Translations under genes and position numbers: made by a program | In this document: positions 18,323-26,038 of the stretch, piece by piece | How positions within the stretch are numbered: the first letter of the stretch is position 1 | How the letters are laid out: each line of letters opens with the position of its first letter | Notes under the pieces: model-generated | Database searches by the model: none | What the model saw: only the letters and a program-made list of their open reading frames with translations | What the model was told of the DNA's origin: nothing | NCBI RefSeq assembly: GCF_000820045.1 | Contig: NZ_CDBJ01000052.1 | Span: forward strand, 1 to 43,796 | Reading direction: 5' to 3' | Length of the DNA: 43,796 nt | DNA from: Aeromonas rivuli | GTDB lineage: Bacteria > Pseudomonadota > Gammaproteobacteria > Enterobacterales > Aeromonadaceae

Positions 18323-20665
18323 ATGAATATGGCAATGTTAGAAACTGAAGAGCAACGAGAGGCAGCAGTATTAGAACTTAGGAAGGAGATGGAAAAAACG
18401 GCGGCAAAGATAAGGTCATTAGTAGTGAAAATGCCTCCTAAAGATCTTCTTGGGTACATTTATTCGCAACGTATCATGGGCGTAATGGCTGGGGCTTTAT
18501 CTTCTCCAGATGAAAGCGACACTCATGATCCAATCAATGAAATTCAGTTTTTATTGGAATATGTGCATGCCGTCCTTGCATCAGATAATGCTCCTTCTGA
18601 AGTTGAATTTCATGAAGCAGATTGTGTTGAACTCTTTTCACTTAGTAACAATTTGCGACAACAAGCGATGCTATTTGCTATGGCATCTTCTATAGATTCC
18701 CCTAATAAGGAGTTTGGTTCTGCGACGGCAGATATAGAGTTCCATGCAAAAACAGCATGGGTTTTACTCAGAGGGAATCGCCATCAGGTTTTAGAAGGTG
18801 AATTTTATCGCTATGTCCTCGCCCCTCACGATGATGTCTTTAATGAAATATACGGGATTGGTTCAAATGATATTGCCGAAGGTTTTCAAGAAATAGCAGA
18901 TTCTTACCGATTGGGGTTTGATAGTGCCATAAATGGTATAATGGGCCAGTATGGGGCTGTACAGAAATTTGCTGAAGAGCAGGGAAAGTCTCTTGAAGAA
19001 GCTATGGATGAATGGGCAAAAAAGGAGCCAACACAAATAAATGCTGCTGGATTGGCTTTGGACGATATGTTCTTTGGCGGTGTGGCAAATGTAAGTCGCC
19101 ATACAAAATTGCCCCCAGTGCTACTAACTGACTTAGCATACCAACGTGGTGAGGATACTGATTTTTTTGCTGATGATGAATTTATGGGAACCCCATTTAG
19201 AACATTACCATCGCGCAAAAAGCCATTAATAAAGTTAGATGCTGACTACTATGCTATTGATCCATGTTTCATTCGAGATGCTGGCTATCGTGCACTTCTT
19301 TTTAATCTTTTACAGCGGAAGCCTGACTATAATGAGCTCTTCAAAGAGCGTCAAAAGGTAATGAGCGAGGCCGCTTTCCATGACATCCTCTCTGGGCAAC
19401 TACCCAACGCGGTAGTCTATCAAGAAGTGTATTATAAAGACCCAGTGACCAAGCATTGGTCGGAAAATGACACATTGATTTTAATAGAGGACGTGCTCTA
19501 TCTTGTTGAAGCAAAAGCTGGCGCTGCTGCCACTATTTCATCACCTGCAGTTGATTTTAAACGACATGCTCAATCTGTTCAGGATTTAATCATAAAAGCT
19601 TACAAACAGTGTAAAAGGTTTTTTGATTACTTATATTCAGCAGAAGAAGTTCCACTCTACAATAGGGTAAATGGGGAATATGAAGAATGTGGCCGTATTC
19701 GACATTCAAAGTACCGAGTTATGATCCCTATTGGCCTAACTGTAGAGTCATTCTCTCCGTTTTCATCCTTTTGCAAAGAATTGCCTATCATAGAGCCTCT
19801 TCTAGGAAAGCATGGTTTCATCTCCATGTCGATTGATGACTTGTTTGTTCTAAAACGTATCTTGCCTACACCTGGACAATTTTCGCACTATATGGAGGTG
19901 CGTCAATCTGTTGCGTCTATTCGAGGAGCCCATCTTTTCGATGAATTTGACCATCTTGGTGCTTACATAACCAAGAACAGAATTGATCAAACTATTGTTG
20001 ACCAGACTAGAAAAAATTCTGCTGACTTAGTAGTATTTAATGGGATGAGCAGAGTTGTTGATAAATTCTTCGAAAGTGAGAGTTGGGAAACAGATCAAAT
20101 ACCTCAACAAAATTTTCCTGATGAGCTATTGAAAATGCTTAGCGCATTAGATGCAACGCGATCACAAGGATGGCTCTTAGCAGAGAGTTTAATTCGTGAC
20201 TTTGGTGATCAAGCACGACATGATCTGGCTCAAACTCTTTTAGAGTTACGTAATAAAATAGACAAGTACCCAACCCGTTACTTTGCATTTTCTGGCGATG
20301 GCAAACCTCTATTCGTATGGATGCAAGGTACGGAATGTGATGTTGATTGGCAAAAGATAACAGACAAAGCATCTGCTGTTGCGCTATTTGCAAAGGTATC
20401 CACCATCGATGGTGTAGTAGTTCGAGTTAGTACTGCGGGGGGTTATGAAACAGCTAACCACTTCAAAGGTAATGCTCCTTCTGAGAGAACCGAAGCTAAT
20501 GAACATATCTTCGAAGATGCAAAACATATGAGTCAGAAGAAAACCGCGCCTCTTTCCCAGCCCAGAGGACATGTTCCTGTGTCTACGCACACTAAAAAAA
20601 TTGGACGTAATGAGCCATGTCATTGCGGAAGTGGAAAGAAGTACAAACGCTGTCATGGCCGCTAG
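18323..20665 (+). CDS. large PD-(D/E)XK-like nuclease with SEC-C motif
   Basis: About 780 aa (ATG at 18323). The C-terminal end, residues 760-780, is a SEC-C zinc motif: IGRNEPCHCGSGKKYKRCHG, with C766, C768, C777 and H778. In the middle, E381-N-D383 is followed 13 residues on by E396-A-K398 in 'LYLVEAKAG', which is the D...ExK pattern of PD-(D/E)XK nucleases (NERD/Mrr-like), with a helix carrying Gln after it (KRHAQSVQDLIIKAYKQCKRF). The N-terminal 350 residues and the region 450-740 match nothing I know. SEC-C motifs are found in SecA and in many uncharacterised proteins. Island cargo position, AT-rich codons and a lone promoter region suggest a defence or toxin-like effector (inference). 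The exact start (18323, 18329 or 18335) is uncertain. Confidence 0.75.
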   Translation: MNMAMLETEEQREAAVLELRKEMEKTAAKIRSLVVKMPPKDLLGYIYSQRIMGVMAGALSSPDESDTHDPINEIQFLLEYVHAVLASDNAPSEVEFHEADCVELFSLSNNLRQQAMLFAMASSIDSPNKEFGSATADIEFHAKTAWVLLRGNRHQVLEGEFYRYVLAPHDDVFNEIYGIGSNDIAEGFQEIADSYRLGFDSAINGIMGQYGAVQKFAEEQGKSLEEAMDEWAKKEPTQINAAGLALDDMFFGGVANVSRHTKLPPVLLTDLAYQRGEDTDFFADDEFMGTPFRTLPSRKKPLIKLDADYYAIDPCFIRDAGYRALLFNLLQRKPDYNELFKERQKVMSEAAFHDILSGQLPNAVVYQEVYYKDPVTKHWSENDTLILIEDVLYLVEAKAGAAATISSPAVDFKRHAQSVQDLIIKAYKQCKRFFDYLYSAEEVPLYNRVNGEYEECGRIRHSKYRVMIPIGLTVESFSPFSSFCKELPIIEPLLGKHGFISMSIDDLFVLKRILPTPGQFSHYMEVRQSVASIRGAHLFDEFDHLGAYITKNRIDQTIVDQTRKNSADLVVFNGMSRVVDKFFESESWETDQIPQQNFPDELLKMLSALDATRSQGWLLAESLIRDFGDQARHDLAQTLLELRNKIDKYPTRYFAFSGDGKPLFVWMQGTECDVDWQKITDKASAVALFAKVSTIDGVVVRVSTAGGYETANHFKGNAPSERTEANEHIFEDAKHMSQKKTAPLSQPRGHVPVSTHTKKIGRNEPCHCGSGKKYKRCHGR

Positions 20666-20849
20666 GCGGCGGGTCATGAGTGAAAAGGAAAGGCCTCAGT
20701 AAGTGGGGCGGAGCCAGCAAACAGCCCGGCAAGTTCGTTGCCAGCTGGCGAGCCGAAATTTTTGGCTGAAAAACGCGATATCTGGAGAATGACCATGGAT
20801 GAAATCGTAGTTTTTTGTGTCTTAACGTATCGTGCTATTGCAACTAAGC

Positions 20850-20870
20850 TGGGGGTATTTTTGGGGGTAT
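20850..20870. promoter_or_regulatory. paired TGGGGGTA sites near right end
   Basis: TGGGGGTA occurs at 20850-20857 and 20862-20869, 12 bp apart, about 65 bp inside attR. The left-end pair at 12973 and 12985 has the same spacing and orientation, supporting arm-type integrase sites. The sequence from 20666 to 20849 shows nothing else I can support. Confidence 0.65.
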
Positions 20871-20932
20871 ATTTTAAGTGGTTGAAAGTTAAATCCATTA
20901 AAATCAATGCATTACGTAGTTGATTCGATAGA

Positions 20933-20946
20933 GGCCTCGGCACCAT
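20933..20946 (+). other. attR candidate
   Basis: GGCCTCGGCACCAT matches the tRNA-Leu 3' end at 12845-12859 with one G deleted, preceded by a weaker match TTCGAT. It lies beside the last arm-site pair and before a strong terminator that probably belonged to the tRNA operon. Confidence 0.6.
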
Positions 20947-20965
20947 TAAAATTCAAAGACTTACG

Positions 20966-20999
20966 AAGGCCACTAGCGATAGTGGCCTTTTTGTTTTTT
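20966..20999 (+). terminator. terminator past attR (likely original tRNA terminator)
   Basis: A perfect 10-bp stem (20966-20975 with 20980-20989), a GCGA loop and a T-rich tail. No gene lies directly upstream inside the island's end, so it most likely terminated the tRNA-Leu transcript before insertion. Confidence 0.85.
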
Positions 21000-21029
21000 C
21001 CTCAGTGTCCACATTGGATCCACACAGAA

Positions 21030-21140
21030 TTATTCTGGCAGTTCTTCTAGCTTCACCTCGAGTTGCAGGTGGTGACCCTGGTCGCTGAGGTCATGAATCA
21101 TCTGGGACAGGGCGCAGAGCTGACATTTATATTGGTAGTT
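21030..21140 (-). pseudogene. possible 3' gene remnant
   Basis: In one reverse frame, 36 codons between a TGA at 21141-21143 and a TAA at 21030-21032 read as plausible protein (KCQLCALSQMIHDLSDQG, then HHLQLEVKLEELPE). There is no start codon. It could be the tail of a gene cut away at the hotspot. Identity unknown. Confidence 0.25.
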
Positions 21141-21167
21141 TCACATTCGCCGTTGAAAGGTATGCTT

Positions 21168-21229
21168 TCCAAGTCCAAGTCCAAGTCCAAGTCCAAGTCC
21201 AAGTCCAAGTCCAAGTCCAAGTCCAAGTC
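21168..21229. repeat. ten tandem TCCAAG hexamers
   Basis: TCCAAG is repeated ten times without error (60 bp) plus two more bases. A six-base unit keeps frame, so it would not act as an on/off switch by frameshift. It probably changes length often. No supported gene spans it. Confidence 0.97.
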
Positions 21230-21253
21230 GTGGCGCCATCAATTAATGCAATG

Positions 21254-21288
21254 AACTAAGGTCCCCCAAGGGGGTGGCCTTAGTTTTT
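21254..21288. terminator. hairpin terminator
   Basis: CTAAGG and CCTTAG arms enclose a CCCCC/GGGGG inner stem, followed by five T on the top strand. The stretch 20947-21457 has no intact gene. Confidence 0.65.
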
Positions 21289-21420
21289 ATGCTTAGAGGG
21301 ATGGACATCAGTTCATATTGTGTTGGCCTACAGCCGAGTCGAGCGTGGTTAGAGGTATCAGACAAGTGAGTGCCTTCTTGTGGCGTTAGATCGAGAAGAG
21401 AGGATGGCGAGATGGGTGAG

Positions 21421-21453
21421 AACCCAGGCGAGCGTAACCGCCCGCCTGGGGTT
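21421..21453 (-). terminator. terminator-like hairpin after acuI
   Basis: AACCCAGGCG (21421-21430) pairs with CGCCTGGGGTT (21443-21453), with one bulged base, immediately after the acuI stop. The T run is weak. Confidence 0.55.
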
Positions 21454-21457
21454 GGGA

Positions 21458-22441
21458 TCAACCTTGGACGTTGACCACTATCCGGCCGCGTACCTTGCCA
21501 GCCAGGAAGGCATCACCCTGTGCAACGGCCTGGGAGAGAGGGATTTCCCGGGTGATGAGGTTGAGGCGCTCGATGTCGAGATCGTCGGCCAGCCTTGCCC
21601 AGGCCTGATGGCGCAGGGAGAGCGGGGCCATGACGCTGTCTATGCCGCAGAGGGTCACGCCACGCAGGATGAAGGGCATCACGGTAGAGGGGAAATCCAT
21701 GCCCCCAGCCAGTCCACATGCCGTCACGACGCCGCCGTAACGGGTCGTCGCGCAGGCATTGGCCAGGGTGTGACTGCCCACGGTATCCACGACACCGGCC
21801 CAGCGCTCCTTGCCAAGGGGGCGGCCCGGCTCGGACAGTTCGCTGCGATCGATCACTTCTGCCGCGCCCAGTGACGTGAGGTAATCCGCTTCGGCGAGAC
21901 GCCCGGTGGAGGCGACGACCCGATAGCCCAGTTTGGCCAACAGGGCAATGGCCACACTGCCGACGCCGCCATTGGCGCCAGTGACCAGAATGCTGCCATC
22001 ACCGGGGGCCACGCCGTGTTTTTCCAGTGCCAGCACGCAGAGCATGGCGGTATACCCGGCCGTGCCAATGGCCATGGCTTCCCGGGCACTGAAGCGAGGG
22101 GGCAGGGCTACCAGCCAATCCCCCTTGACCCTGGCTTGTTCGGCCAGTCCACCGCAATGGGTTTCACCCACGCCCCAGCCATTGAGCACCACCTTGTCGC
22201 CAGCCTGCCAATCGGGGTGGCTGCTGTCCAGCACTGTGCCTGCGAAGTCGATCCCCGGGATCATCGGGAATTTACGCACCACAGGTGATGCCCCGGTCAG
22301 TGCCAGGCAATCTTTGTAATTGAGTGATGACCACTCGACGGCCACGGTGACATCCCCCTCGGGTAACGTCTCCTGGGCGATGGCCTGGTAGGTGGCGCGA
22401 TAGCCCGCCTCATCTTTCTCAATCAGGATACCCTTGAACAT
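21458..22441 (-). CDS. acuI: acrylyl-CoA reductase / YhdH-type oxidoreductase
   Basis: 327 aa, a zinc-free medium-chain dehydrogenase/reductase of the YhdH/AcuI group, which reduces acrylyl-CoA to propionyl-CoA with NADPH and so removes toxic acrylate metabolites. It has the N-terminal GroES-like half with '[13 protein letters not shown]' and '[10 protein letters not shown]', and a Rossmann nucleotide site '[12 protein letters not shown]' near residue 153. The ATG at 22441 follows GGGAG; the GTG nine bases earlier overlaps that site. It lies 50 bp downstream of the TetR gene acuR, a pairing known for acrylate detoxification. Confidence 0.88.
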   Translation of the reverse strand: MFKGILIEKDEAGYRATYQAIAQETLPEGDVTVAVEWSSLNYKDCLALTGASPVVRKFPMIPGIDFAGTVLDSSHPDWQAGDKVVLNGWGVGETHCGGLAEQARVKGDWLVALPPRFSAREAMAIGTAGYTAMLCVLALEKHGVAPGDGSILVTGANGGVGSVAIALLAKLGYRVVASTGRLAEADYLTSLGAAEVIDRSELSEPGRPLGKERWAGVVDTVGSHTLANACATTRYGGVVTACGLAGGMDFPSTVMPFILRGVTLCGIDSVMAPLSLRHQAWARLADDLDIERLNLITREIPLSQAVAQGDAFLAGKVRGRIVVNVQG

Positions 22442-22491
22442 GCTGTGCACTCCCTTAATTGGACTGGTTGCTTATTAATGATCGGTAAAAA

Positions 22492-23127
22492 TCACTTCGC
22501 TATCTTCATGAAAAATTGGAGGAAAGAGGTCATTGGCTCGGTGGAGCCCGCCAACCTTGCCCGCAGCACGGCCCCTTCCCAGCCGATCCAGAACTGGTGG
22601 GCGAGGGCCGCGCAGTCGCTCTCCGGGGCCAGCTCTCCCGCGGTCACGGCGTCCTTGAGGGATTGCTCAAGCAGCGCCTCCCAGCCGCAGAGGATCTGCT
22701 CGAGCCGCAGACGCAGCGCAGGTTCGAGCTGAACGACCTCCTGACCCAGGTTGCCGATGAGGCAACCGCGTTTGAAATCAAACCGCTCCAGTCCCCGGCA
22801 GGCGCTATCGACAAAGGCATGGAGTCTGGCCAGGGGCGCTTGGCTGCTATCCCCTAGGTAGCGGGTCAGCTTGGCGCAGAAGTAGTGGTGATAGGCATCC
22901 ATCACCGCCAGGGTGAACTCACTCTTGTTGGCAAAGTAGTGATAGAAGGAGCCCTTGGGGATCTGGGTGGACTTGAGCACCTCGTCAATGGAGGTGGCAC
23001 TGATGCCCCGCTCGGTCAGCAGCGCCATACCACGGCGGATCAGCAGGTCACGGGTGTCTGCATAGGATTGCCCATGGAGGGCTGGGCGGCCACGGGGGCG
23101 GCGGGGAAGCGCGTCGTTTGTGTGCAT
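22492..23127 (-). CDS. acuR: TetR-family regulator AcuR
   Basis: 211 aa. TetR fold: the N-terminal HTH 'TSIDEVLKSTQIPKGSFYHYFANKSEF' near residues 47-73, preceded by a basic arm (RRPRGRPALHGQSYADTRDLLIRRG). AcuR-type proteins repress acuI and respond to acrylate. The ATG at 23127 (MHTNDALP) is preferred to the one at 23148 because the palindromes at 23137-23160 would then be upstream of the gene. It is the first gene of an acuR-acuI operon, so it probably controls its own transcription. Confidence 0.85.
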   Translation of the reverse strand: MHTNDALPRRPRGRPALHGQSYADTRDLLIRRGMALLTERGISATSIDEVLKSTQIPKGSFYHYFANKSEFTLAVMDAYHHYFCAKLTRYLGDSSQAPLARLHAFVDSACRGLERFDFKRGCLIGNLGQEVVQLEPALRLRLEQILCGWEALLEQSLKDAVTAGELAPESDCAALAHQFWIGWEGAVLRARLAGSTEPMTSFLQFFMKIAK

Positions 23128-23136
23128 AGGGATTAT

Positions 23137-23160
23137 TAGACGCCTCATCTAGAAATAGAT
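23137..23160. promoter_or_regulatory. candidate AcuR operator
   Basis: Two overlapping inverted repeats lie just before acuR: TAGA-N7-TCTA (23137-23151) and ATCTA-N4-TAGAT (23147-23160). Size and position fit a TetR-family operator. Confidence 0.5.
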
Positions 23161-23306
23161 CAATCCACAATGATGAACCCATGTTGAGCCTGGTTTCTCC
23201 CTCCACCCTGGGCAGTCATCTGAGGGGAGCAGGCGGCAGCCATCCCCCTGGTTGGCCTCTCTGTTGAAGAGAGCCAGCATCACCACGCCAGGTTGAACCC
23301 AATAGC

Positions 23307-23331
23307 AAGGGCGCCCCAAGGCGCCCTTTTG
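23307..23331. terminator. hairpin after the glsB-like gene
   Basis: A 9-bp GC-rich stem (23307-23315 with 23320-23328). The T run is on the top-strand side, so for the bottom-strand gene it is not ideal. The gap 23161-23306 holds nothing clear. Confidence 0.5.
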
Positions 23332-23356
23332 ATACTAGATGGCCGTGACCGGCCGC

Positions 23357-23605
23357 TTAGTTGCTCATCTTCTTGTAGATAAACAGCACCAGCAGGGCGC
23401 CGATCACGGCGATGATCAGGCTGGGGAGATTGAAGCCCGTCACTGTGCCCATGCCGAGCAGGGTGCTGACGTAGCCCCCGACCATGGCACCGACCACCCC
23501 CAGCACCACCGTCATGATAAAACCGCCGCCATCTTTGCCCGGCATGATCCACTTAGCCAGTATGCCCACGAGCAGACCCAGCACAATCCAGGAGAAGAAT
23601 CCCAT
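23357..23605 (-). CDS. GlsB/YeaQ/YmgE family membrane protein
   Basis: 82 aa, nearly all hydrophobic, with three membrane segments and the family's Gly-rich pattern: 'FSWIVLGLLVGILAKWIMPG', 'GGFIMTVVLGVVGAMVGGYV', and a C-terminal helix ending in KKMSN. These small inner-membrane proteins are linked to general stress; the biochemical role is unknown. It stands alone, with AGGATAG before the ATG. Confidence 0.9.
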   Translation of the reverse strand: MGFFSWIVLGLLVGILAKWIMPGKDGGGFIMTVVLGVVGAMVGGYVSTLLGMGTVTGFNLPSLIIAVIGALLVLFIYKKMSN

Positions 23606-23736
23606 GACACTATCCTCATCAATGTTTGGAAGTCAGACTATAGGCCCAAATGTCACCCAGGCACAGGGCCCTCAGGAGGGCATGAGCCAGCAATCGTCGG
23701 ACTCATGGGCCGTTAACAGCCTAGTTCATCAGCACT

Positions 23737-24471
23737 TTACTCGATAGGACGCAGTGGCCGTGCCTCAAGCTGCTGGCCACTGGGCTTGCACACCAGTATG
23801 GATCCCTGCTCGAACCAATCCCCCAGCACGATGCGGCGGGCGCTGCGCTTGCCGAGGCGAAAGTCGTGAATGGCGGGTCTGTGGGTGTGGCCGTGGATCA
23901 GCAACTGGCAGTCATGGGCTTTCATCAGATCTGCCACGGCCTGCTCGGTGACGTCCATGATGGTGTGGGGCTTGTGGCTGTTTTGCTGCTGGCTCTGGCC
24001 ACGCAGCTTGCCCGCTATCTTGCGACGGCGCGCCAGGGGCAGGCGCAGGAACAGCCAGCGCAGCCAGCTTAACTGAGTGATGCGGCGAAACTTCTGGTAG
24101 TCGACATCGTCGGTACAGAGCCGATCCCCGTGGCTGAGCAGGGTGCGGGTGCCATAGAGATCGATGATGCAGGGATCGGGCAGCAGCATCATGCCAGCCT
24201 GTTTGGCAAAGCCCTTGCCGAGCAAAAAGTCGCGATTGCCGTGGATGAAATAGAGCGGTACCCCGCGCTTGCTCAGGGCCAGGAAGGCATCGGCCACCTG
24301 TTGGTGGAGCGGGCAGGGATCATCATCGCCAATCCAGAACTCGAACAGATCGCCGAGCACATAGAGGGCATCGGCCCCCGGCGCCTCCTGTTGCAGAAAC
24401 TGGATCAAGGCCGCCGTCATGTCGGGGCGGGCGCTGCAAAGGTGAAGATCACTGATAAAGAGGGTGCTCAT
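23737..24471 (-). CDS. lpxH: UDP-2,3-diacylglucosamine pyrophosphatase
   Basis: 244 aa (E. coli 240). LpxH hydrolyses UDP-2,3-diacylglucosamine to lipid X at the inner membrane face in lipid A synthesis. Calcineurin-like metal motifs are present: D8-x-H10 in 'FISDLHL', 'VLGDLFEFWIGDDD', 'HGNRDFLLG', and 'LIHGHTHRP'. It lies near ppiB and cysS, as in E. coli (cysS/ppiB-lpxH). The upstream DUF4269 gene is about 70 bp away in the same direction. Confidence 0.95.
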   Translation of the reverse strand: MSTLFISDLHLCSARPDMTAALIQFLQQEAPGADALYVLGDLFEFWIGDDDPCPLHQQVADAFLALSKRGVPLYFIHGNRDFLLGKGFAKQAGMMLLPDPCIIDLYGTRTLLSHGDRLCTDDVDYQKFRRITQLSWLRWLFLRLPLARRRKIAGKLRGQSQQQNSHKPHTIMDVTEQAVADLMKAHDCQLLIHGHTHRPAIHDFRLGKRSARRIVLGDWFEQGSILVCKPSGQQLEARPLRPIE

Positions 24472-24541
24472 GGGGCCCTATTGGTGAAGGTCATGGCGAA
24501 ACGCCAGGGTTAAGAGTTGAAAAACGGGAATGCGGGATCCG

Positions 24542-25204
24542 TTAACGCTGGGGCCAGTGTAACAAGCCAAGGTCGCTCCCTTCCAGCGTTAGCAGTGCCA
24601 GATAGGGATCGCCCGGCAGCGCCAGTAGCTGGCAGATGGCGGCTTCCCCCTTGAGACCCTGCGTCAATCGCAGGTGCAGCACTGCGCGGTAGAAGTCGAT
24701 GCCAAAGTGCTCAAGCAGCGCCGCCATCAGGCCAAGATGACGCCAGCCGTGCAACGATTCGATGGGCCCGGGCGTGACATAGAGCTCGAGAGGCCAGCGT
24801 TGACCATCTTGCCCGGTCAGGTGTCGCTCCAGCAGCCAGATGCCGTTGCCCTTGTCCCGGCCATGCCAGCCCTGTGCGGCGAGGCCCATGGCAAGGCTTG
24901 CCGGCTCTGGATGCTGGCAAATGATATCGAGATCGCTGCCGGGCCTGTCCAGACCGATGGTCAGGGTGCTGACCAGGGCCAGATCCTGACTAGTTGCCTG
25001 CAAGGCTTCCCAGAGGCCACGTTCGCTCAGCAGGGCATGGGCCGCGCGTTGGCGATCATTGCCCTGGGCCAGATAATCGATGCGGCGCCAGTCAGCGCCA
25101 TGCTGGCCTCGCGCAGATGGAAAAACTGCGGCCGGGGCCGCAGTGTTATCAGTGCGCAGAAGGCAGCAATCAGTCAGCAAGGGTGACCTTGGTGATGACC
25201 ACAT
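24542..25204 (-). CDS. DUF4269 nucleotidyltransferase-like protein, start unclear
   Basis: The conserved part begins near 25096 with '[21 protein letters not shown]' and contains '[13 protein letters not shown]', the nucleotidyltransferase-like signature of DUF4269; it ends at 24542 (about 184 residues). Substrate unknown. The frame runs on upstream to 25204, but those 36 residues overlap the end of ppiB and a terminator and match nothing. No normal start codon exists in frame between the terminator and the conserved part; an ATG at about 25101 is one frame off. Either the start is an upstream codon (ATG 25204 or TTG 25180), or a single base is missing just after the ATG. Confidence 0.65.
   Translation of the reverse strand: MWSSPRSPLLTDCCLLRTDNTAAPAAVFPSARGQHGADWRRIDYLAQGNDRQRAAHALLSERGLWEALQATSQDLALVSTLTIGLDRPGSDLDIICQHPEPASLAMGLAAQGWHGRDKGNGIWLLERHLTGQDGQRWPLELYVTPGPIESLHGWRHLGLMAALLEHFGIDFYRAVLHLRLTQGLKGEAAICQLLALPGDPYLALLTLEGSDLGLLHWPQR
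25121..25143 (-). terminator. terminator after ppiB
   Basis: A perfect 8-bp stem CTGCGGCC/GGCCGCAG with a 2-nt loop (25126-25143), followed on the bottom strand by five T. It lies inside the longest frame of the DUF4269 gene. Confidence 0.85.
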
Positions 25205-25667
25205 CTTCTACCGGTACGTCCTGGTGCATGCGGCCGGAGTTGCCGGTCTTGACGCCCTTGATCTTGTTGACCACGTCCATGCCGGCGGTCACTTCACCGA
25301 ATACGCAGTAGCCGAAGCCCTGGGTGGTGGCGGATTTGAAGTCGAGGAAGTCGTTGTTGCTGACGTTGATGAAGAACTGGGCGCTGGCGGAGTGCGGCTC
25401 GGAGGTACGGGCCATGGCGATGGTGCCAACTTTGTTGGACAGGCCGTTGGCCGCTTCGTTCTTGATGGAGGCGCGGGTCTCTTTCTCGTCAAAACCGGCG
25501 GCGTAGCCACCGCCCTGGATCATGAAACCGTCGATGACGCGGTGGAAGATGGTGTTGTCGTAGTGACCATCGCGGCAGTATTGCAGGAAGTTGGCCACAG
25601 TTTCCGGGGCTTTTTCCGCGTTCAGGGTCAGGGTGATGTCGCCGTGGTTGGTGTGCAGAGTAACCAT
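25170..25667 (-). CDS. ppiB: peptidyl-prolyl isomerase B (cyclophilin)
   Basis: 165 aa (E. coli 164). A cytoplasmic cyclophilin that speeds cis-trans isomerisation of prolyl bonds. Active-site motifs '[14 protein letters not shown]' (residues 42-55) and '[15 protein letters not shown]' are present; no signal peptide. The start [13 protein letters not shown] is that of the family. It is divergent from cysS, as in many Gammaproteobacteria. Confidence 0.96.
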   Translation of the reverse strand: MVTLHTNHGDITLTLNAEKAPETVANFLQYCRDGHYDNTIFHRVIDGFMIQGGGYAAGFDEKETRASIKNEAANGLSNKVGTIAMARTSEPHSASAQFFINVSNNDFLDFKSATTQGFGYCVFGEVTAGMDVVNKIKGVKTGNSGRMHQDVPVEDVVITKVTLAD

Positions 25668-26038
25668 GATATGTCCTTTATTCTGTCGGGTGAAAAGTGG
25701 GCATGTGACCGGGCCCGGAGGCAGTCACAGGCAAGCTTTCATCTAGGGGTAAAAATAGTGGCCGCAATTCTAGCCTATCCCGGTCCCCGGGCAAAGTCGC
25801 ACGACCCTCTCAGGAGATCAACCCATGACGGGCGTCAGCAGATCAGCCAGGGTTCATGCTGGGGAGCGGCCTGGCCCCGTCCCCATCTTGGCTGCGTCGA
25901 TACCGGCATGGCCGCCAATTGGCGAAAAAGCAGCCAGCCTGGACCAAAAAGGCGGCGACTGGTGGCCCCGGCTCGTTTTCTAAAGGGGATGCGGTTAGAA
26001 TGGCAGGCCATTTCACTCACAGGCAGTGGTTCTCATCG

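Larger units (their letters stand above)
12859..20946 (+). mobile_element. 8.1-kb tRNA-Leu integrative element (P4/CP4-like)
   Basis: The segment runs from the 3' end of tRNA-Leu to an imperfect copy of that end. It is clearly more AT-rich than the flanks past the integrase gene. It encodes a tyrosine integrase next to the tRNA, an AlpA-like factor, an HUH-type protein and a nuclease-like cargo protein. Octamer arrays TACCCCCA/TGGGGGTA lie near both ends. No structural phage genes, primase of the P4 alpha type, or conjugation genes are visible, so it would need a helper or be only excisable. Confidence 0.8.

Noticed and set aside
20738..20923. 61-aa frame at the island's right end
   Set aside because: Runs through the TGGGGGTA arm sites; more likely non-coding.
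12859..20946. Conjugative element or full prophage
   Set aside because: No type IV secretion, relaxase-coupling, capsid, tail or lysis genes are present in the 8 kb.
21063..21254. 63-aa frame with a run of Ser-Lys across the hexamer repeat
   Set aside because: The Ser-Lys run comes only from the TCCAAG repeat; there is no ribosome site, and the reverse frame looks more protein-like.
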